From NCBI RefSeq assembly GCF_016805305.1, contig NZ_JAERQN010000015.1, positions 1-64,000 of the forward strand: a stretch of DNA of 64,000 nucleotides, given 5' to 3'. Shown piece after piece: positions 16,789-23,597 of this stretch (positions are counted from its first letter, which is position 1; the number at the start of each line of letters is the position of its first letter). The stretch is from Falsiroseomonas ponticola (lineage in GTDB: Bacteria > Pseudomonadota > Alphaproteobacteria > Acetobacterales > Acetobacteraceae). Below the pieces are notes generated by a model, which saw only the letters and a program-made list of their open reading frames with translations, had not been told where the DNA came from and searched no databases. A program made the position numbers and the translations under genes.

Positions 16789-16981
16789 ACCTCTCCCCCG
16801 CCAGGGGGCAACGGCCCCCTGGACCGCGAGGTAATTGGTCGGTGATGGGAGGGGCACCGCGCGCCCGCGTGTTCGGAACGCGTTCCACGCCCCTCCCATC
16901 ACCGACCAATCTCATGGGTTCCAAGGGCCGCCGGGCCCTTGGCGGGGAAGGGGTTCGGGGAAGGGGCGGAGCCCTTTCCCC
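16760..16981 (-). repeat. Dispersed multi-hairpin repeat, copy 2 (intact, inverted orientation)
   Basis: From left to right: outer hairpin (16760-16788), 9-bp flanking helix (16801-16809 with 16814-16822), B-linker, central stem (16834-16855 with 16889-16910, 22 bp perfect) around a 33-nt loop, A-linker CTCATGGGTT, 9-bp flanking helix (16921-16929 with 16934-16942), and another hairpin (16957-16967 with 16971-16981, one G-T). The linkers are in the order B then A, so this copy is inverted relative to copies 1 and 3. It lies between the convergent BrkB and CitE-type genes. Confidence 0.88.
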
Positions 16982-17002
16982 GACGCTACCGGCGCGACAC
17001 CA

Positions 17003-17866
17003 TCACCCCCGCGCCCCCCGCGCCAGCGTGCGGCGCGCGCGTTCGACGATGGGGAGGTCGATCATGGCGCCTTCGAAGGCGACGGCGCCGAGGCCCTTCG
17101 ACAGCGCGTCTTCGAAGGCGGCGATGAGGCGGCGGGCGCGGTCGAGTTCGGCGGGGGTTGCGCCGTAGATTTCGTTGATGAGGGGGACGTGGGCGGGGTG
17201 GATGCAGGAGGCGGTGGCGAAGCCGAGGTTTTTCGCGCGGGTGAGCGCGGCGCGGTAGGCGTCGAGGTCGTCGATCTGGGCGAGGGCGCCGAGGGAGCCC
17301 ATGGGCAGGATGTTCGCGCTCCGGGCGGCGGCGATGCAGTGCATGGCCCAGACATACATGCTGTCGGCGGAGGGGATGCCGCCGAATTCGGTGGCGAGGT
17401 CCTCGGCGCCGACGGCGAGGGCTGCCATGCGCGGATCGGCGGCGGCGATGGCGTAGAGGTGGGGGAGCGAGGCGGCGGTTTCGGCGAGGGCCAGGAAGCG
17501 TGTGCGGCCGATCGGGATGCCGTGCGCGGCTTCGCGGGTCGCGACGACTTCGGAGAGCAGGCGGATGTGCTCCGGCCCCATCACCTTCGGCAGGATGAGG
17601 CCAGTGGCGCCGGCGGCCACCGCGGCGGCGATGTCGGGGAGTGCCAGGTCGAGCGGGCGATTGATGCGGACGATGACGTCGGCGCCGGACTGGGAGACGC
17701 GCGGCGCGGCGGCGGCAAGGGCCGCGCGGGCGGCGTCCTTCGCGTCGGGCGGGATGCTGTCCTCGAGGTCGAGGATGATGGCGTCGGCGCCGCGGGTATG
17801 GGCCTTGGCGATGAAGCGTTCGGCGGTGGCGGGGACGAAGAGGAGGGAGCGCCAGTTCGGGGTCAT
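17003..17866 (-). CDS. HpcH/HpaI (CitE-like) lyase, candidate citramalyl-CoA lyase
   Basis: This 287-residue TIM-barrel lyase contains SLLFVPATAERFIAKA, ADAIILDLEDSIPPDAK (metal-binding Glu/Asp region), GLILPKVMGPEHI and TRFLALAETAASL (catalytic/metal Glu). These are features of the citrate lyase beta / malyl- and citramalyl-CoA lyase group, which split 3-hydroxy-dicarboxylyl-CoA into acetyl-CoA and a 2-oxo acid. Its ATG overlaps the upstream CoA-transferase stop (ATGA), which fixes the start at 17866 although the frame is open further. Last gene of a four-gene operon. Confidence 0.85.
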   Translation of the reverse strand: MTPNWRSLLFVPATAERFIAKAHTRGADAIILDLEDSIPPDAKDAARAALAAAAPRVSQSGADVIVRINRPLDLALPDIAAAVAAGATGLILPKVMGPEHIRLLSEVVATREAAHGIPIGRTRFLALAETAASLPHLYAIAAADPRMAALAVGAEDLATEFGGIPSADSMYVWAMHCIAAARSANILPMGSLGALAQIDDLDAYRAALTRAKNLGFATASCIHPAHVPLINEIYGATPAELDRARRLIAAFEDALSKGLGAVAFEGAMIDLPIVERARRTLARGARG

Positions 17867-19068
17867 GCGGCGGGGGCTTTCGCGGCGCCGGCTTCCATCA
17901 TCGCGGCGATCTGGGTGTCGTCGTAGCCGAGCTGGGCGAGGAGTTCGCGCGTCTGCGCGCCGAGGCGGGGCGCGGGCAGCTTGTCCTCTCGCATGCCGCC
18001 GCTGAAGCGGTTCGGGATGCGGGTGCGGCGGAGCGCGCCTTCGGTCGGGTGGTCCTCGGGCTCGAAGAAATTCACGTCGGCCAGGTGCGGGTCGGCCATC
18101 AGGTCCTCGAAGGTATTGTAGCGGGCGCAGGGGATGTCGCGCGGGCCGAGGATGGCGAGCCATTCATCGGTGGTGCGGCTGGCCATCGCCGATTTGCGGA
18201 TGCTGAAGTAGTGCGCGGCGTTGGCGGTGCGGGCGCTCGCGCTGTTGAGGCGCGGATCGTGCTTGAGTTCGGGCTGGCCGATGGCGTCGAAGAAGGCGAA
18301 GGCCTGGGCGTCGGTGTTGGGGCCGATGGTGATGAAGCCGTCCTTCGTCGGCAGCGGGCGGTAGTCCGGGCTCAGCAGGCGGTTGTCGCCGGAGGGGCCG
18401 GCGGGCGGGTCGAAGGTGGCGGCGCCCATGTGTTCGCTCATGACGAAGCTGGCCATGTTCTCGAACATCGGGACCTCGATCGCCTCGCCCTTCCCGGTGC
18501 GTTCGCGGCGGTAGAGGGCGAAGCCGATGCATTGCGCGGCGATGAGGCCGGTGACGTGGTCCGTCATCACCATGGGCACGAAGCGCGGCTCGCCGGTCGC
18601 GCGGTGGAAGGTGGCGGCCACGCCCGAGAGCGACTGGATGACGGGGTCATAGGCCGGGCGGTTGGCGTAGCGGCCTTCGCTGCCGAAGGCGAGGATGCCG
18701 ACATGGATGAGGCGCGGGTTCAGCGCGGCAAGACTCGCGGGATCGAGGCCGAGGCGTTCCAGCGCGGCGGGGCGGACATTGCTGACGAAGACATCGGCGC
18801 TTTCCAGCAGCCTGCGCATCGCCGCCATGCCGTCCGCCTGCTTCAGGTCCAGGCAGATGGAGCGCTTGTTGCGGTTGAACTGGATGAACTTGCCGGACAT
18901 GCCGGGGTTGCGGCTGCCCTGCGCCAGGCGGCGGAGGATGTCGCCTTCCGGTGGTTCCACCTTGATGACGTCGGCGCCCTGGTCCGCCAGCATCCGCGTG
19001 CAGATCGGCCCGACGACGACGGAGGTGAGGTCGATGACGCGGATGCCCTCCAGCGGCCCGCCGCTCAT
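17863..19068 (-). CDS. CaiB/BaiF-family (class III) CoA-transferase
   Basis: This 401-residue protein begins GGPLEGIRVIDLTSVVVGP and has ADVIKVEPPEGD, NRNKRSICLDLK and AYDPVIQSLSG with the conserved catalytic aspartate, and MFENMASFVMSEHMG. Class III transferases move CoA between dicarboxylic acids, and homologues act on itaconate, mesaconate, citramalate or formate. A start at 19077 is possible, but 19068 gives an ATGA overlap with the hydratase stop, matching the other two junctions in this operon, so 19068 is preferred. Confidence 0.88.
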   Translation of the reverse strand: MSGGPLEGIRVIDLTSVVVGPICTRMLADQGADVIKVEPPEGDILRRLAQGSRNPGMSGKFIQFNRNKRSICLDLKQADGMAAMRRLLESADVFVSNVRPAALERLGLDPASLAALNPRLIHVGILAFGSEGRYANRPAYDPVIQSLSGVAATFHRATGEPRFVPMVMTDHVTGLIAAQCIGFALYRRERTGKGEAIEVPMFENMASFVMSEHMGAATFDPPAGPSGDNRLLSPDYRPLPTKDGFITIGPNTDAQAFAFFDAIGQPELKHDPRLNSASARTANAAHYFSIRKSAMASRTTDEWLAILGPRDIPCARYNTFEDLMADPHLADVNFFEPEDHPTEGALRRTRIPNRFSGGMREDKLPAPRLGAQTRELLAQLGYDDTQIAAMMEAGAAKAPAA

Positions 19069-19937
19069 GCGCCGCACTCCACGGTCATTTCCGCGGCCTG
19101 GTGGCCATCCTTGTCGGCGACCCAGGCGCGGATGGTGGTGCCCTCGGCGGCGCCTTCGAAGCGCGCGGTATCGCCGACGAAGAGCGGCCGCATGAGGCGG
19201 GCGGAGAAGGCGCGCAGCGCGCCGGGCGCGCGCTTCAGGGCGGAATCGAGCAGCAGGTGCATGGTGAGGCCGCCATTCATGACGACGCCGGGATAGCCCT
19301 CCGTGCCCCTCGTGTAGTCCGCGTCATAGTGGATGCGGTGGGCGTTCCAGGTGATGGCGCCGTAGCGGAAGACCTGGACGGGATCGAGCAGCGTCGCGTC
19401 CGACCAGGCGGCGCCGGCGGGCGCGGGGATGGGCGCGGTGGTGGTGCTCGCGGCACCGGGCGGCACGGCTTCGCGGTAGATGGCGTCGAACTCGTCCACG
19501 GCCAGCGTCTCGCCGCGCGCGGTGATGGTGTGGCGCATCGTCAGCACCACGATGGTGCCGCTGCGCGCGGCCTTGGGCGCGATGCCGGCGACCTCCACCG
19601 TTTTCGTCGCATCATCGCCGACGCGGAGCGCGCCATGCACCTGCACGCGCCGGCCCGCGCCCATGCGTCGGGGCAGCGGGATGGGGGGCAGGAACTCGCC
19701 CTTGCGGGGATGGCCGTCCGGGCCGATGGCGGAATGCCGCGCCACGTCGCTGAAGAAGAGGTTGAACCAGTGGGAGGGGATCTCGCTGCCCTCCTTGAAC
19801 GCATCCGGGTCCAGGTCGAAGGTGCCGGCGATGCGGCGCACCGCCGCCAAGGCGATGCGCTCCTCCACCACGCGCTTGCGGCCGATCCAGCCGGCCAGTT
19901 CCGGCATGGCGGCGGCAACGTCCTCCGCCGCGCTCAT
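19065..19937 (-). CDS. MaoC/FAS1-type acyl-CoA hydratase (mesaconyl/itaconyl-CoA hydratase-like)
   Basis: This 290-residue double hot-dog protein has an N-terminal FAS1-type dehydratase domain (IPSHWFNLFFSDVARHSAIG, GEFLPPIPLPRRMGAG) and a C-terminal MaoC-like half with ITWNAHRIHYDADYTR, which carries the His/Asp-region residues, then VMNGGLTMHLLL. This architecture is that of mesaconyl-C4-CoA hydratase (3-hydroxypropionate cycle) and itaconyl-CoA hydratase. The start overlaps the TctC receptor stop (ATGA), and the stop overlaps the CoA-transferase start. With transferase and lyase it would convert a C5 dicarboxylate to acetyl-CoA and pyruvate. Confidence 0.85.
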   Translation of the reverse strand: MSAAEDVAAAMPELAGWIGRKRVVEERIALAAVRRIAGTFDLDPDAFKEGSEIPSHWFNLFFSDVARHSAIGPDGHPRKGEFLPPIPLPRRMGAGRRVQVHGALRVGDDATKTVEVAGIAPKAARSGTIVVLTMRHTITARGETLAVDEFDAIYREAVPPGAASTTTAPIPAPAGAAWSDATLLDPVQVFRYGAITWNAHRIHYDADYTRGTEGYPGVVMNGGLTMHLLLDSALKRAPGALRAFSARLMRPLFVGDTARFEGAAEGTTIRAWVADKDGHQAAEMTVECGA

Positions 19938-20908
19938 TCCGCGACGAGCCGCAGGCGGCGGACGAGGGCAGACCAGACCTCGCCGCGCTGGCGGAGGAAG
20001 GCGCCGAATTCCTCGGGGGTGTTGGGGGAAGCGGGGTCGGCGCCGACGCGGAGGAAGCTTTCGCGCACGCTCTCGGTGCGCAGCGCGTCGTTCAGTGCCT
20101 CGTTCATGCGGGTAATGATCTCGGCGGGCGTGCGGGCGGGGACGGCCAGGCCGAAGGCGTTCACTGCCTCATAGCCCGGCAGGGTTTCGGCGACGGTCGG
20201 CACCTCCGGCCATTGCGGGTTGCGCTGCGTGCCAGTGACGGCCAGCGCGCGGATGGCGGGGTTGCCCTTCACGGGCTCGGCTTCCGGCAGGCCGAGGCTG
20301 CGCGCCTGCACGCGGCCGGCCAGCAGATCCGTCATGCCCTGCGTGGATTGCCGGTAGGGGACGTGGACCATCTCGATCCCCGCCTTCTCCGACAGCAATT
20401 CCATGGAGAGATGCGTGGTCGCGCCGACGCCGGAGGAGGCGTAGTTGATCCGCCCCGGATTCGCCTTCGCATAGGCGATGAATTCCGACAGCGTCCGCAC
20501 GGGCAGGCTGTTGTGAACGAGGATGACGTTCTGCGCGGTGGTGAACAGCCCGATCGGCGCGAAGTCCCGCTGCCAGTCATAGCTGAGGGTCCGGTAGAGC
20601 ACGGCGTTGACGCCGCCGAGCGGCCCCGTCGAGCCCACCATCATGGTGTAGCCATCGGCGGGGGCGCGGCTGACGATCTCGGCGGCGAAATTGCCGGCCG
20701 CACCCGGGCGGTTATCGGCCAGGACGGGGGTGCCGAGGCGCTGCGCGATCGCCTCCCCGATCAGGCGGGAGACGACGTCGGTCTGCCCGCCGCCGCCATA
20801 GGGGATGACGAGCCGGATCGGCCGTTCCGGCCAGGCGGCCAGCGCCAGGCGCGGCGCCGCCAGGGTGAGCGCGGCGCCAAGCGCGGCGCGCCGTCCGACC
20901 TGGACCAT
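19934..20908 (-). CDS. Tripartite tricarboxylate transporter (Bug/TctC) receptor, first gene of C5-acid operon
   Basis: This 324-residue binding protein starts with VGRRAALGAALTLAAPRLAL, a signal peptide, and then AWPERPIRLVIPYGGGGQTDVVSR, VLADNRPGAAGNFAAEIV and VHVPYRQSTQGMTDLLAGRV, all Bug-family hallmarks. It heads an operon with the hydratase, CoA-transferase and lyase, joined by 4-bp overlaps, so its ligand is probably the same dicarboxylate (itaconate, mesaconate or citramalate). No TctAB genes are in the window, and the permease must be supplied elsewhere. Confidence 0.92.
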   Translation of the reverse strand: MVQVGRRAALGAALTLAAPRLALAAWPERPIRLVIPYGGGGQTDVVSRLIGEAIAQRLGTPVLADNRPGAAGNFAAEIVSRAPADGYTMMVGSTGPLGGVNAVLYRTLSYDWQRDFAPIGLFTTAQNVILVHNSLPVRTLSEFIAYAKANPGRINYASSGVGATTHLSMELLSEKAGIEMVHVPYRQSTQGMTDLLAGRVQARSLGLPEAEPVKGNPAIRALAVTGTQRNPQWPEVPTVAETLPGYEAVNAFGLAVPARTPAEIITRMNEALNDALRTESVRESFLRVGADPASPNTPEEFGAFLRQRGEVWSALVRRLRLVAE

Positions 20909-20974
20909 GCTTCGCTTCCTCCTGTCTTGTTGGAGGAAGCCTAGGCCAGGGACGCCGCGCCGCGCAGCCCCCCG

Positions 20975-22657
20975 TTATGCGATCGCTGGCTTCTTCAGAA
21001 CGCGCAGCATCAGCGCCGTGACCACCGTGCCCGCGACCAGCGCCACGATGTAGCCCAGCAGATGGCTGACCGCATTCGGGATGGGCAGGACGAAGATGCC
21101 GCCATGCGGCACGCGAAGCTCCGCCCCCACCATCATGGACAGCGCGCCCGCCACGGCCGAGCCCAGGACGAGGGAGGGGATCACCCGCAGCGGGTCCTTG
21201 GCGGCGAAGGGGATCGCGCCCTCGCTGATGAAGGCCAGGCCCAGCACGCCGGCGGCGGGTGCCGCTTCCCGCTCCTCCGCCGTGAAGCGGTCGCGGAACA
21301 GGTAGGCGGCGAGGGCGAGGCCGAGCGGCGGCGTCATCCCCGCCGCCATGGCGGCGGCCATGGGCGCATAGACCTCGCTCGCGATCAGCCCCGTGGAGAA
21401 GGCATAGGCCGCCTTGTTCACCGGCCCGCCCATGTCGAAGGCCATCATGGCGCCGATGATGAGGCCGAGCACGATGGCGCCGCTGCCCTGCATGCCGCGC
21501 AGGAACTCCGTCAGCGCGGCGAGCGCCGACGCCACCGGCCCGCCGGCCACGTAGATCATGAAGAGGCCCGTCACCAGCGCGCCCAGCACGGGCAGGATGA
21601 GGACAGGCTTCAGCCCCTCCAAGGTGCGGGGCAGTTTCAGGTTGCTGTTGAGCCAGGCGACGAAGTAGCCGGCCACGAAGCCCGCCACGATGCCGCCGAG
21701 GAAGCCGGCATTGAGCTGCCCCGCGATCATGCCGCCGATCATGCCGGGCGCGATGCCGGGACGGTCCGCGATGGAATAGGCGATGTAGCCGCCGAGCGCC
21801 GGCACCATCAGCGCCAGCGCCGCGCGGCCGCCGATCTGGAACAGCGCGCCGGCGAAGGTGCCCTTGTGGGCGTCGTCGAAGGCGTAGATGCCGCCAAACG
21901 CAAACGCCAAGGCCACCAGCAGCCCGCCCGCCACCACGAAGGGCAGCATGAAGGACACGCCCGTCATCAGGTGCTTGTAGGGGCCGGTCAGCTGCTTCCT
22001 GCCCGGCGCGGGCGCCGCGGCAGCGCTGCCGCCCTGGACCGTCGCCTCCGCAAGCGCGCGCTGCACCAGCGCCTGGCCGCCATTGATGGCGGGCTTGGTG
22101 CCCGACAGGAACACGCGCTTGCCGCCGAAGCGCGAGAGATCGACCTGCGTATCGGCCGCGATCAGCACCAGATCGGCCGCCGCGATGTCCTCGGCCGTCA
22201 GCGTGTTCTGCGCGCCGACGGAGCCCTGCGTCTCCACCTTGATGCTGTGGCCGAGCGCCCTGGCCGCACCCTCCAGCCCCTCCGCCGCCATGAAGGTGTG
22301 CGCGATGCCGGTGGGGCAGGAGGTGATGGCGACGATGCGCTTCGCGCCAGACGCTGCCGGCATGGCGGGCGACAGGGTGCGGTCCAGCACCGCGACGGCA
22401 TCGGCCAGCACATCCTCCACCTTCGCGCGGATGGGCTTGAGGCCAGTCAGCGCCTCCGGCGGCGCGGCATCGCCGACCAGCAGCAGGGCGTCGGCCTCCG
22501 GCCGGGCGGGCAGCGGGTGCAGCACGCCGGTGGGGGTGCGGACCTCCACGGTCAGTTCACGGCCGCCCTTCCTGGCGGCCTGGCGCAGCGCTTCCGCTGC
22601 CAGCATGGCCTGGACGGGGTTGTCGCCCCCCTCCACCACCGCGATCACGCCGGACAT
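20975..22657 (-). CDS. fruA: Fructose PTS permease, EIIB'-EIIB-EIIC
   Basis: This 560-residue protein has a degenerate first IIB-like domain (residues 1-100) and then a full IIB domain with the phosphorylated cysteine in ITSCPTGIAHTFMAAE (Cys114). An approximately 330-residue IIC membrane domain starts near GPYKHLMTGVSFMLPFVVAGG and ends GTVVTALMLRVLKKP. It imports fructose and delivers fructose 1-phosphate. The start at 22657 (MSGVIAVVEGG) is chosen because the IIB' fold begins there; the frame extends upstream without similarity. It is 13 bp downstream of fruK, last in the fruBKA operon. Confidence 0.93.
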   Translation of the reverse strand: MSGVIAVVEGGDNPVQAMLAAEALRQAARKGGRELTVEVRTPTGVLHPLPARPEADALLLVGDAAPPEALTGLKPIRAKVEDVLADAVAVLDRTLSPAMPAASGAKRIVAITSCPTGIAHTFMAAEGLEGAARALGHSIKVETQGSVGAQNTLTAEDIAAADLVLIAADTQVDLSRFGGKRVFLSGTKPAINGGQALVQRALAEATVQGGSAAAAPAPGRKQLTGPYKHLMTGVSFMLPFVVAGGLLVALAFAFGGIYAFDDAHKGTFAGALFQIGGRAALALMVPALGGYIAYSIADRPGIAPGMIGGMIAGQLNAGFLGGIVAGFVAGYFVAWLNSNLKLPRTLEGLKPVLILPVLGALVTGLFMIYVAGGPVASALAALTEFLRGMQGSGAIVLGLIIGAMMAFDMGGPVNKAAYAFSTGLIASEVYAPMAAAMAAGMTPPLGLALAAYLFRDRFTAEEREAAPAAGVLGLAFISEGAIPFAAKDPLRVIPSLVLGSAVAGALSMMVGAELRVPHGGIFVLPIPNAVSHLLGYIVALVAGTVVTALMLRVLKKPAIA

Positions 22658-22670
22658 GTCTGTGCCTCCC

Positions 22671-23597
22671 TCAGGCGATGGGTTCGGGGCGGAGCGTGGC
22701 GGCGATGGCCTCCACCGCCGCGCGGCCGGGAATCTGGGCGCCGGTCTTCTGCAGCTTGCCGGCGGCGAAGGCGGTGGCGCGGGCGGCGAGTGCGGGCAGC
22801 GGCAGGTCCTCCGCCAGCCCCGCGACGATGCCCGCCACCATCGCATCCCCCGCGCCGACGCTGCTGGTCACGGGCATGGCGGGCGGATGGATGCGCAGCG
22901 CGGCCTCCGCCGTGACGAACAGCGCCCCCTCCCCCCCCATGGACACCACGACGAGGCCGACGCCCCGCGCCACCAGCCGCCGCGCGGCGCCGAGCAGCGC
23001 GCCGGCATCGGGCAGCGCATGGCCGGCGAAGCCTTCCAGCTCATGCCGGTTCGGCTTGATGGCATGCGGCATCACGGGCCCCGCGAGCAGCGCCTGCAGC
23101 GCCGCGCCGCTGGCATCCGCCACCACCCGCACGCCGCGCGCCGACAGCGTCGCGGTCAGGCTCGCATAGATGCCGGGCGCGACGCCTTGCGGCAGGCTGC
23201 CGGACAGCACGGCGATGCCCCGCGCGCGCTGGACCTCCGCGATGCAGGCCTCGATCGCGGCTTCGTCCGGCGCCAGGCCCGGCAGGTTGATATCCGTCGT
23301 CTCCCCGCTCGACCGGTCCAGCAGCTTGATGTTGCTGCGCGTCTCCCCGGGGATGCGGATGCAGCGATCCTCGATGCGCTTTTCCGCGAACAGGGCGCGG
23401 AAGATCGAATCATTGCCGGCGCCGAGCAGGCCGGTGGCGGTGACCTCCGCCCCCCAATCCGCCAGGCAGGCCGCGACGTTGATCCCCTTCCCCGCCGCGT
23501 GGCGTTCCTGGCCGAGCGCGGCATTCACCGCGCCGGGGCGGAGCGAGGGCAGCGCCACCGTGACGTCGATGGCGGGGTTGAGCGTCAGCGTCAGCAT
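22671..23597 (-). CDS. fruK: 1-phosphofructokinase
   Basis: This 308-residue PfkB/ribokinase-fold kinase begins MLTLTLNPAIDVTVALPSL, characteristic of FruK. It has AAGKGINVAACLADWG for substrate binding, IKPNRHELEGFAG, and the C-terminal PfkB signature VTSSVGAGDAMVAG with the catalytic Asp. It converts fructose 1-phosphate to fructose 1,6-bisphosphate. Its ATG overlaps the fruB stop by one base (TGATG at 23599-23595 on the minus strand), so translation is coupled. It is flanked by both PTS genes. Confidence 0.93.
   Translation of the reverse strand: MLTLTLNPAIDVTVALPSLRPGAVNAALGQERHAAGKGINVAACLADWGAEVTATGLLGAGNDSIFRALFAEKRIEDRCIRIPGETRSNIKLLDRSSGETTDINLPGLAPDEAAIEACIAEVQRARGIAVLSGSLPQGVAPGIYASLTATLSARGVRVVADASGAALQALLAGPVMPHAIKPNRHELEGFAGHALPDAGALLGAARRLVARGVGLVVVSMGGEGALFVTAEAALRIHPPAMPVTSSVGAGDAMVAGIVAGLAEDLPLPALAARATAFAAGKLQKTGAQIPGRAAVEAIAATLRPEPIA

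Noticed and set aside
21062..22915. Long plus-strand ORF of 617 codons opposite fruA
   Set aside because: It lies exactly antisense to fruA and fruK, is full of His/Arg/Gly runs and has no domain. Long antisense ORFs are expected at this GC content.
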